A stretch of 6,306 bases of DNA. Source: Verrucomicrobiota bacterium (GTDB taxonomy: Bacteria; Verrucomicrobiota; Verrucomicrobiia; Limisphaerales; CAZBKV01). The stretch covers positions 1 to 6,306 of the forward strand of contig JAGHDA010000248.1 of NCBI GenBank assembly GCA_021160185.1. The letters run 5' to 3'. The notes beneath the pieces are model-generated. The model was not told the DNA's origin. It saw nothing but the letters and a program-made list of their open reading frames with translations, and did not search any database. Of this stretch, positions 1 to 6,306 are shown piece by piece. A program made the position numbers and the translations under genes. Position 1 is the first letter of the stretch. Every line of letters begins with the position of its first letter.

Positions 1-60
1 GGGTTATCCAGGAAGTAAAAGGCTATGTCAGCCATTGATTGGGCTTTGGGCAGTCGCTAG
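1..60. other. Unassigned window edge, no recognisable coding content
   Basis: These bases lie where the middle of groES should be, but no frame gives the expected GroES sequence (normally a stretch like EGKVVAVGPG just before the TDDEGKK seen downstream). In the groES frame there are stops at 16-18 (TAA) and 58-60 (TAG). The segment is about 50% GC by count (30 of 60), lower than the 35 of 60 in the next 60 bases. An 11-codon ATG ORF (25-60) is too short to support. The likeliest explanations are a low-quality or chimeric contig end, or a real rearrangement that removed the first half of groES. Confidence 0.6.
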
Positions 61-210
61 ACCGACGACGAAGGCAAGAAAGTGCCCTTCGAAGTGAAGG
101 TCGGCGATCGGGTGCTGATCAGCAAGTACGGCGGCACCGAGATCAAAGTGGACGAGAAGGAGTACAAGCTCCTCAGCTCTGAGGACATCTTGGCGATCCT
201 TGAAGACTAA
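61..210 (+). CDS. groES: Co-chaperonin GroES, C-terminal half only (5' part missing)
   Basis: The frame reads TDDEGKKVPFEVKVGDRVLI, then SKYGGTEIKVDEKEYKLL and SSEDILAILED before TAA at 208-210. This is the second half of a GroES (Cpn10) beta-barrel subunit: the VKVGDRVL strand, the SKYGGTEIKVD segment and the ED(I/V)LAI(L/I)E ending are family hallmarks. GroES forms the seven-subunit lid on GroEL and acts in the cytoplasm. A full protein is about 95-100 residues; only 50 are present, so the mobile loop that touches GroEL is not visible. groEL starts 34 bases downstream, the usual groESL order. The frame is blocked by TAG at 58-60 and TAA at 16-18, so this is either a fragment at an assembly edge or a broken gene. 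Heat-shock control elements such as CIRCE would lie upstream, outside the window. Confidence 0.85.
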   Translation, partial: TDDEGKKVPFEVKVGDRVLISKYGGTEIKVDEKEYKLLSSEDILAILED

Positions 211-244
211 CCTGAACCTCTAGCACGGAAACAGGAACGGCACT

Positions 245-1873
<1,629 letters not shown>

Positions 1874-1876
1874 TCT

Positions 1877-1900
1877 GACGGCGGGCAAGTCCCGCCCGTC
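1877..1900 (+). repeat. Imperfect hairpin in the groEL 3' untranslated region
   Basis: Bases 1877-1885 (GACGGCGGG) can pair with 1891-1900 (CCCGCCCGTC) around a 5-base loop, with one bulged C. It starts three bases after the groEL stop and lies just upstream of the strong terminator. It has no T-run, so it is not itself an intrinsic terminator. It may protect the 3' end of the mRNA or may simply reflect GC-rich sequence. Confidence 0.4.
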
Positions 1901-1915
1901 CAGCTTGCTCGATCG

Positions 1916-1945
1916 GGCCGGCCGCTCCGCGCGGCCGGCCTTTTT
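1916..1945 (+). terminator. Rho-independent terminator after groEL
   Basis: A perfect 10-base-pair all-GC stem, GGCCGGCCGC (1916-1925) with GCGGCCGGCC (1931-1940), has a 5-base loop (TCCGC) and is followed directly by TTTTT (1941-1945) and a pyrimidine-rich stretch. It sits 43 bases after the groEL stop and separates groESL from the next gene, implying that the isomerase-like gene has its own promoter. Confidence 0.93.
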
Positions 1946-1981
1946 CCTTCTCCGCTTCCCGCGCGGGGGGCGCGGAACACC

Positions 1982-2009
1982 TCGACGCCCCAGACGGCGG
2001 AGCCATAAT
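1982..2009 (+). promoter_or_regulatory. Possible weak sigma70-type promoter overlapping the start of the isomerase-like gene
   Basis: TCGACG (1982-1987, 4 of 6 to TTGACA) lies 16 bases before CATAAT (2004-2009, 5 of 6 to TATAAT). Because the terminator isolates this gene from groEL, a promoter is needed between 1946 and about 2010, and this is the best match I see. The -10 box overlaps the ATG at 2008. If it is real, transcription would begin near 2015 and translation could only start at the ATG at 2020. The -35 match is poor, so this is tentative. Confidence 0.2.
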
Positions 2010-2982
2010 GCGGCCTGCTATGGGCAAGCTCGGCATTCATTCGGAAAAAGTGAGTCGGCGCGCATGGCTGGGAGGCGTCGCGGCCGCAGGAGCGGCCCTG
2101 GCTGTCGGCTCGGCGGCCGAGGAACGCGCCGCGGCGGCCGGAACATTCCGGTTCTGCCTCAACACGGCCACGATCCGCGGGCAGAAGCTGCCCATTGAAA
2201 AAGAGGTCGAGGTCGCCGCCAAGGCCGGCTACGACGCGATCGAGCCGTGGATGGACCGGCTTCACGACTACGTTCGCCGCGGCAACTCCCCGGCCGATCT
2301 CCGAAAGCGTATCGAAGACCTGGGACTAACCGTGGAAAGCGCGATCGGCTTTCCCTCCTGGCTGGCGAATGATCCGAGTCGGCGCGCGGCGGGAGTGGAG
2401 CGGATGAAACAGGACATGGACTTGCTGGCGCGGATCGGCGGCAAGCGCGTGGCCGCTCCCCCGGCGGGCTTGCCTCGGGGAGAAACGGTCGAGTTGAACG
2501 CCGCCGCGGAGCGCTATCTCAAAATCCTGGAAATAGGAGATTCGCTGGGCGTGATTCCTCAGATCGAGATGTGGGCCGGAAGCGCCGCCCTCGGACGGGT
2601 CAGCGCGGCGGTGGCTGTCGCCATCGAGACCGGCCATCCGAAGGCTTGTTTCCTGGGGGATCTGTTCCACATTTACCGCGCCGGATGCGACGTGGACGGC
2701 CTGCGGCTGCTGGGCCCCTGCGCGGTGCAGGTCTTCCACATGAACGATTATCCCGGAGGCAAACTGCGCGAGCAGTTGAGAGACGGCGATCGGGTCATGC
2801 CCGGAGACGGCGCGGGGCCGACGGCGGAGACGCTCCGCATCTTCATTCAGATCGGAGCGCGACCGGCGTTGAGCCTGGAGCTGTTTAACCGAAGCTACTG
2901 GCAGAGGGACGCCTTGGAAACGGCGCGGATCGGCTTGCGCAAGCTGAAGGCCTGCGCGGCGGCCGCCGGCGCGGGCGGATAA
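2008..2982 (+). CDS. Tat-exported TIM-barrel protein, sugar phosphate isomerase/epimerase family
   Basis: A 324-residue protein of the xylose isomerase-like / AP-endonuclease-2 TIM-barrel superfamily, resembling proteins often annotated as hydroxypyruvate isomerase or sugar phosphate isomerase/epimerase. The N-terminus has a twin-arginine signal: SRRAWLG (R17, R18), an Ala/Gly-rich hydrophobic stretch (21-37) and AAAA before G45, so export to the periplasm is predicted. The barrel begins at FRFCLNTATIRGQKLP (47-62) and AAKAGYDAIEPW (70-81). Likely metal and catalytic residues are E187 (IEMW), D218 and H221 (GDLFHIY), H244 (FHMNDYP) and E291 (SLELFNRSYW), the pattern expected for a divalent-metal isomerase. 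The substrate cannot be read from sequence. The ATG at 2008 is preferred because GGAG (1999-2002) lies 5 bases upstream; the ATG at 2020 is an alternative that keeps the Tat motif. It stands alone between the groEL terminator and the tig promoter region. Confidence 0.88.
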   Translation: MRPAMGKLGIHSEKVSRRAWLGGVAAAGAALAVGSAAEERAAAAGTFRFCLNTATIRGQKLPIEKEVEVAAKAGYDAIEPWMDRLHDYVRRGNSPADLRKRIEDLGLTVESAIGFPSWLANDPSRRAAGVERMKQDMDLLARIGGKRVAAPPAGLPRGETVELNAAAERYLKILEIGDSLGVIPQIEMWAGSAALGRVSAAVAVAIETGHPKACFLGDLFHIYRAGCDVDGLRLLGPCAVQVFHMNDYPGGKLREQLRDGDRVMPGDGAGPTAETLRIFIQIGARPALSLELFNRSYWQRDALETARIGLRKLKACAAAAGAGG

Positions 2983-3032
2983 TTTCGCTCGCTTGGAAAG
3001 CGGAGAATTCCTCTTACCATGGCGGGCTGTCC

Positions 3033-3061
3033 TTGACGCCCCCGGCAGGCTCGCATAGGGT
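3033..3061 (+). promoter_or_regulatory. Candidate sigma70-type promoter for tig and the lipid genes
   Basis: TTGACG (3033-3038, 5 of 6 to TTGACA) is separated by 17 bases from TAGGGT (3056-3061), which keeps the first T, the second-position A and the final T of TATAAT. Transcription would start around 3068, giving a leader of about 65 bases before the tig GTG. It is the best promoter-like match in the 151-base gap between the isomerase-like gene and tig. A weaker alternative is TTGGAA (2993-2998), 16 bases, TACCAT (3015-3020). Nothing else is recognisable in this gap: no tRNA and no T-tailed terminator. Confidence 0.4.
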
Positions 3062-3125
3062 GTGCGCCTCTACCGCCAAGGTAGATTCGTCGGGAAACAT
3101 GGGGCGGCAAACACCAATCACAGAC

Positions 3126-3130
3126 GGAGG
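3126..3130 (+). promoter_or_regulatory. Shine-Dalgarno site that sets the tig GTG start
   Basis: GGAGG is the only strong ribosome binding site near the 5' end of the tig frame. It lies 3 bases before GTG (3134), which is a short spacing. It supports starting there rather than at the in-frame GTG at 3062, whose extra 24 codons do not look like trigger factor. Confidence 0.65.
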
Positions 3131-3133
3131 ACG

Positions 3134-4450
3134 GTGAAAGTCACGATTGAAACGATCAGCGGGTGCAAGCGGTTGATCCGGGTGGAGGTTCCTGCAGAAG
3201 AGGTGGAACAGCACTACCGGAAGGCGCTGCGCGAAGTGGCGCGGCATGTGCGGATGCCCGGCTTCCGCCCCGGCAAGGCTCCGCTTCCTTTGGTCGAAAA
3301 GAGCCATCAGAAGGAGGTGCTGGAAGAGGCGCGGGCGAAGCTTGTGGATGAAACTTTCCGCGCCGCGCTCAAGGAGCATGACTTGCGTCCGGCGACGCGT
3401 CCGGAATTTGAGGCGGACGAGCTGAAGGATAAGAACGCGGACTATGCCTACACCGTCACGATGGAGATTGCGCCTCAATTTGAGACGCCCGATTACAAGA
3501 ATCTGCCGGTGAAGGTCGAGGACAAACAGGTGACCGAGGCGGATCTGGAGCGCGCGCTGCGGGTGCTGCAGGAAGATCGGGCGACTTTCCAGGACGTGGA
3601 TCGGCCGCTTCAATCGGGCGATTTCGCCGTGGTGTCCTTTCAAGGGTCGTGCGAAGGCAAGCCGCTCACCGACTACAACCCTGCGACGGGCGGCTTGACC
3701 CAGCAGAACGACTACTGGATCCACATCCAGCCGGACGAGTTCCTCCCCGGGTTTACCGAGCAGCTCGTCGGCGCCAAGCCGGGAGAGAAGCGAACGGTGA
3801 AAGTGACCTTCCCGCCCGAGTTTGAAATCCGCGAACTGGCGGGCAAGGAAGCCGTGTACGAGGTCGAGATCCGGAGCGTCAAGGAGAAGACGCTGCCTCC
3901 TTTGGACGATGCGTTCGCCCGGTCCTACCAGGCCGCAAGCCTGGAAGAGCTGAAAAAGGGCGTGCTGAAGAATCTAGAGCAAGAGCTGGAGTTCAAAAAG
4001 CGCCAGGACATTCGCAACCAGCTTATTGCCACGCTCCTGGGCCGGGTGCACTTTGATCTTCCCGAGTCGATCGTCGAGGCGGAGACGCGGAGCTTGGTGT
4101 ACGACATGGTCAAGAGGAACACCGACCGCGGCGTGCCCCGGGAAGAAATCGAAAAGAAGAAGGACGAAATTTACAAGGTGGCGAACAACGCCGCGCGGGA
4201 GCGGGTAAAGCTGATGTTCCTCGTCCAAAAGATCGCTGAGAAGGAAGGAATCGAGGTCACCCGCGAAGAGCTCTCTCGCGAGGTGGTGGTTCTCGCCGTC
4301 AACTACGGAGTCAAGCCTCAGACGATGGCGGAAGAGCTCCAACGCCGAGGCGGCTTCGGGGAAATCCAGGAGCAGATCCTTCAGCGAAAGGTCTTGGAAA
4401 AGCTCGAACAATATGCGCAAATCGAAACCGTCCCGGCGGGCATGCGCTGA
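3134..4450 (+). CDS. tig: Trigger factor (ribosome-associated chaperone and peptidyl-prolyl isomerase)
   Basis: A 438-residue trigger factor (E. coli has 432). It binds the ribosome near the exit tunnel and shields nascent chains. The ribosome-binding domain (about 1-115) carries the signature loop GFRPGKAP (43-50). An FKBP-type PPIase domain follows (about 161-248): GDFAVVSFQG, then LPGFTEQLVGAKPGEKRTVK, then AVYEVEIRSVKEK. The remaining helical, highly charged C-terminal region (about 255-438) forms the substrate-holding arms. The GTG start at 3134 aligns with the usual opening (M/V)KVTIE..SGCKRLIRVEV, and GGAGG is just upstream. The frame is open back to GTG 3062, but that extension lacks family character. 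In many bacteria tig is followed by clpP and clpX; here it is followed 75 bases later by psd. It is likely transcribed from the promoter near 3033-3061, and the downstream lipid genes may share its transcript. Confidence 0.97.
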   Translation: MKVTIETISGCKRLIRVEVPAEEVEQHYRKALREVARHVRMPGFRPGKAPLPLVEKSHQKEVLEEARAKLVDETFRAALKEHDLRPATRPEFEADELKDKNADYAYTVTMEIAPQFETPDYKNLPVKVEDKQVTEADLERALRVLQEDRATFQDVDRPLQSGDFAVVSFQGSCEGKPLTDYNPATGGLTQQNDYWIHIQPDEFLPGFTEQLVGAKPGEKRTVKVTFPPEFEIRELAGKEAVYEVEIRSVKEKTLPPLDDAFARSYQAASLEELKKGVLKNLEQELEFKKRQDIRNQLIATLLGRVHFDLPESIVEAETRSLVYDMVKRNTDRGVPREEIEKKKDEIYKVANNAARERVKLMFLVQKIAEKEGIEVTREELSREVVVLAVNYGVKPQTMAEELQRRGGFGEIQEQILQRKVLEKLEQYAQIETVPAGMR

Positions 4451-4454
4451 GTCG

Positions 4455-4512
4455 GGCGGCAAAAGGCGCCGCCGAGGAAAGCCAGGCGCTGAACCGGCCC
4501 GGGCGGCGGCGC
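4455..4512 (+). repeat. Overlapping GC-rich inverted repeats in the tig-psd gap
   Basis: GGCGGC (4455-4460) pairs with GCCGCC (4468-4473) around a 7-base loop. The same right arm, as GCGCCGCC (4466-4473), can instead pair with GGCGGCGC (4505-4512) around a 31-base loop, so the two folds exclude each other. The second stem ends directly before the probable psd ribosome binding site GAAGG (4513-4517). There is no T-run, so neither is a typical terminator. In DNA this GC-rich such pairings can arise by chance. Confidence 0.3.
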
Positions 4513-4525
4513 GAAGGCGCATCGG

Positions 4526-5239
4526 ATGAAAAGCCGCGCCCCATCTCCAAACCGCGGCAAAGCGGGTCAGGCCGCTTTGCGGGTTATCTACTGGTCCCTC
4601 TTCCTCCTGTTGCTGACGCTTTTCGCAGCGTTGCTGGCCGCGCTGCTGGGCAAGGCCATTATCGCCCTGGGCGCGGGGCTGATCGTGGCCTGGTTCCTTT
4701 TCAGTTTGTTCTGCCTTTACTTCTTCCGCGACCCGGAACCTGCCACGCCGGAAGATCCGGAAGCGCTCATTTGCCCGGCCTCCGGGCGGGTGGATCTCGT
4801 GGCCGAAACCGAAGAGCCCCATTTCCTCAAGGGACGTTGCCGACGGATCTCGATTTTCATGTCCTTGTTCGACGTTCACATCCAGTACGCGCCTTGCCGG
4901 GCCAAGGTCGCCCTCTGCCGGCACACCGCCGGCAGCTTCGTCAGCGCCTTGCGCACCGACTCAGCCGAGCACAACGAAAGGGTGCTGATCGGACTGGAGT
5001 CTCTGGAGTCGCCGGGCGAGCGGATAGCCGTCCGCCTCGTGGCCGGATTGATCGCTCGGCGCATTGTTCCCTGGGTGAGCGTGGGCGAGGAAACGGCCCG
5101 AGGCCAGCGGATCGGGATTATTCAATTCGGCTCGAGGGTGGACCTGTTCTTCCCGCTGGACTACGAACCGGCGGTCCGCGAAGGTCAGAAAGTGCGGGGC
5201 GGAGTCACGGTGGCGGCCCGTAAAGGAGGCCGAGGATGA
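4526..5239 (+). CDS. psd: Phosphatidylserine decarboxylase, short form (Psd)
   Basis: A 237-residue, membrane-anchored proenzyme of the short bacterial Psd type that converts phosphatidylserine to phosphatidylethanolamine and CO2. Two hydrophobic segments (about 20-43 and 45-65) precede the FFRDPEP motif (66-72). RISIFMSLFDVHIQYAP (107-123) matches the conserved region with its histidine (H118). SAEHNERVLIGLES (146-159) and VAGLIARRIVPW (172-183) are typical blocks. The self-cleavage site is FGSRVDLFFP (201-210); cleavage between G202 and S203 would give a pyruvoyl-capped alpha chain of 35 residues. One oddity is that the usual PADG motif reads PASG (84-87), so the conserved aspartate is S86 (codon TCC at 4781-4783). 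The ATG at 4526 follows GAAGG (4513-4517) at 8-base spacing. The stop overlaps the pssA start by ATGA, indicating translational coupling with the preceding enzyme of the same pathway. Archaetidylserine-type decarboxylases belong to the same family, but the pssA partner favours phosphatidylserine. Confidence 0.93.
   Translation: MKSRAPSPNRGKAGQAALRVIYWSLFLLLLTLFAALLAALLGKAIIALGAGLIVAWFLFSLFCLYFFRDPEPATPEDPEALICPASGRVDLVAETEEPHFLKGRCRRISIFMSLFDVHIQYAPCRAKVALCRHTAGSFVSALRTDSAEHNERVLIGLESLESPGERIAVRLVAGLIARRIVPWVSVGEETARGQRIGIIQFGSRVDLFFPLDYEPAVREGQKVRGGVTVAARKGGRG
5225..5229 (+). promoter_or_regulatory. Strong Shine-Dalgarno site for pssA inside the end of psd
   Basis: GGAGG, within AAAGGAGG, lies 6 bases before the pssA ATG (5236), inside the last codons of psd. 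It fixes the pssA start and gives it independent initiation in addition to coupling through the ATGA overlap. Confidence 0.8.
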
Positions 5240-6168
5240 ACGAAGAGCCTTTTGAAGCGCCCGAGGAAGCCGGCGAAGCGCTGGCGCGCCATCCGAACCG
5301 GCAGCTCAAGCTGTATTTTCTGCCCAATCTGCTGACCGGCGCCAATCTGTTCTGCGGGTTTGTGGCGCTGACGAAGATCGTAGAAGCGGACGCGTCGGCC
5401 GCCAACTTTACCGCCACGATCCGCCACGCGTTGTTTTTCATCCTGCTGGCCTGCATCTTCGACCTTCTGGACGGGCGTCTGGCTCGGTGGGGCGGCCTGG
5501 AAAGCGCCTTCGGCCGGGAGTTTGACTCGCTGGCGGACTTGATCTCCTTCGGCGTTGCGCCGGCTTTTCTGGTCCACCGGATCGTACTGCGAGACGTCTT
5601 CGTGCATTACCAGGAGCTGGGTTGGTTCATCGCCTCAATTTACCTCATCTGCGGGGCGCTGCGTCTGGCGCGATTCAACTGCCTGGCCGAGTCGGGCGCG
5701 GCGGAGAGCAAGGATTTTATCGGGTTTCCGATCCCTGCCGCCGCCGGACTGGTGGCTTCGCTGACGCTGTTTCTGATGTGGCTGGACGACCGCAACTTCC
5801 CGAAGGGATCTTGGCGCTACGTCCTTCCGGTGATTTTGATTTTCCTCTCGTGGATGATGATCAGCGAGGTGTCCTACCCTTCCTTCAAGAACATCAACCT
5901 GCGCACTCGCAAGCCGTTTGCGATTCTGGTGTTGAGTCTTTTGTTCGTGGGAGCGCTGCTGGTGTGGCGGGAGAAGATCCTGCCCCTCGTGTTGCCTTGC
6001 CTCTTCACAGCATATTTGGTTTATGGTTTCATCCGTCCGAAGATTTCGCGCCGATGGCGGCGTCAGATCGAGCAGGAGGACCCGGAAGAGGAAGCGGACT
6101 TTCCGGAGAAAAAACCTCCGAAACCGCCCCGATGGCGCGCGCGGAGGATTTCGGGCAAGAGGTTATGA
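5236..6168 (+). CDS. pssA: CDP-diacylglycerol--serine O-phosphatidyltransferase
   Basis: A 310-residue multi-pass membrane enzyme that makes phosphatidylserine and CMP from CDP-diacylglycerol and serine, the substrate for the Psd encoded just upstream. NLLTGANLFCGF (31-42) opens the first membrane helix. The CDP-alcohol phosphatidyltransferase motif is complete: D76 xx D79 G80 xx A83 R84, eight residues, G93 xxx D97 xxx D101. SFGVAPAFL (104-112) and CGALRLARFN (139-148) follow, then FIGFPIPAAAG (161-171). Further hydrophobic segments lie near 128-146, 165-184, 194-212, 228-243 and 248-266. YPSFKNINLRTRK (214-226) is a loop typical of the PssA type II group. The tail after about 270 is hydrophilic, first acidic, then rich in Pro, Lys and Arg. 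The ATG at 5236 overlaps the psd stop and has GGAGG at 5225-5229. The stop overlaps the next gene by ATGA. Confidence 0.95.
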   Translation: MNEEPFEAPEEAGEALARHPNRQLKLYFLPNLLTGANLFCGFVALTKIVEADASAANFTATIRHALFFILLACIFDLLDGRLARWGGLESAFGREFDSLADLISFGVAPAFLVHRIVLRDVFVHYQELGWFIASIYLICGALRLARFNCLAESGAAESKDFIGFPIPAAAGLVASLTLFLMWLDDRNFPKGSWRYVLPVILIFLSWMMISEVSYPSFKNINLRTRKPFAILVLSLLFVGALLVWREKILPLVLPCLFTAYLVYGFIRPKISRRWRRQIEQEDPEEEADFPEKKPPKPPRWRARRISGKRL

Positions 6169-6306
6169 ATTGCCGCGAGCTGCTTGAGCAACTGAATCAG
6201 TACGTGGACGGGGACATCGATCCGGCCCTTTGTGAAGAGATCGAGCGTCACCTGGCTGATTGCGACCCTTGCCAGGTAATGGTGGACACCCTCCCCAAGA
6301 CCATCA
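6165..6306 (+). CDS. Putative zinc-finger (zf-HC2) anti-sigma-factor-like protein, 3' end cut off by the window
   Basis: The first 47 codons read MNCRELLEQLNQYVDGDIDP, ALCEEIERHLADCDPCQVMV, DTLPKTI. This is the zinc-binding anti-sigma domain pattern: C3 near the N-terminus and H29 xxx C33 xx C36, with the characteristic amphipathic helix and YVDGD(I/L) turn. Such domains bind and inhibit ECF sigma factors, often responding to redox or envelope stress; some small relatives have no known sigma partner. The ATG (6165-6167) overlaps the pssA TGA (6166-6168). AAGAGG (6157-6162) lies only 2 bases upstream, so translation probably relies on coupling to pssA. No membrane segment is visible in the part present, and the full length cannot be judged. 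No cognate sigma factor gene is in this window; it could lie downstream. Confidence 0.8.
   Translation, partial: MNCRELLEQLNQYVDGDIDPALCEEIERHLADCDPCQVMVDTLPKTI

Noticed and set aside
25..60. 11-codon ATG ORF at the window edge
   Set aside because: It is too short, has poor ribosome-site spacing, and lies in a stretch that looks like an assembly edge.
2990..3002. Small hairpin CGCTT-GGA-AAGCG after the isomerase-like gene
   Set aside because: It has a five-base-pair stem with no T-run after it, too weak to call a terminator.
2983..3133. Possible tRNA, small RNA or riboswitch in the gap before tig
   Set aside because: I could not form a cloverleaf or recognise any riboswitch core; only promoter-like boxes and a ribosome site are supported.
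3014..3724. 236-codon open frame on the - strand opposite tig
   Set aside because: It is rich in Arg, His and Leu without family motifs, and it lies antisense to a clear trigger factor.
3974..4924. 316-codon open frame on the - strand spanning the tig end and psd
   Set aside because: It is antisense to two well-supported genes and has no recognisable domain, so it is a by-product of GC-rich codon use.

Overview
The window is GC-rich bacterial DNA with all genes on the + strand, tightly packed. I read it as a chromosomal housekeeping region of a Verrucomicrobiota member (PVC superphylum). This is an inference from remembered family resemblance, not a search. The clues are the GroEL ending in GGMGDMDY, the trigger factor opening (V/M)KVTIETISGCKRLIRVEV, a PssA with the wording NLLTGANLFCGF and FDLLDGRLARWGG, and a Tat-exported sugar-isomerase-like protein of a type common in Planctomycetes and Verrucomicrobia.

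Layout. Bases 1-60 carry no recognisable gene and contain stops in the groES frame. Bases 61-210 are the last 50 codons of groES. groEL (245-1873) follows and ends at a strong intrinsic terminator (1916-1945). A single gene (2008-2982) encodes a Tat-signal TIM-barrel isomerase/epimerase-like protein. A 151-base gap (2983-3133) holds a plausible sigma70-type promoter and the ribosome binding site of trigger factor (tig, 3134-4450). After 75 bases come psd (4526-5239) and pssA (5236-6168), then the start of a small zinc-finger anti-sigma-like gene (6165 to the window edge). The last three are joined by 4-base ATGA overlaps.

How the genes work together. GroES/GroEL and trigger factor are the general folding machinery: trigger factor meets nascent chains at the ribosome, and GroEL/ES folds them later. 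PssA and Psd are consecutive steps of phosphatidylethanolamine synthesis: CDP-diacylglycerol plus serine gives phosphatidylserine, which is decarboxylated. The overlapping zf-HC2 gene may add a regulatory protein to the lipid operon. The isomerase-like gene appears to be its own transcription unit with an unknown substrate.

I found no convincing novel multi-gene system, mobile element, CRISPR array or RNA gene. The points most worth checking are a Psd whose normally conserved PADG aspartate reads as serine, the abrupt loss of groES homology at base 60, and the anti-sigma-like gene coupled to phospholipid synthesis.
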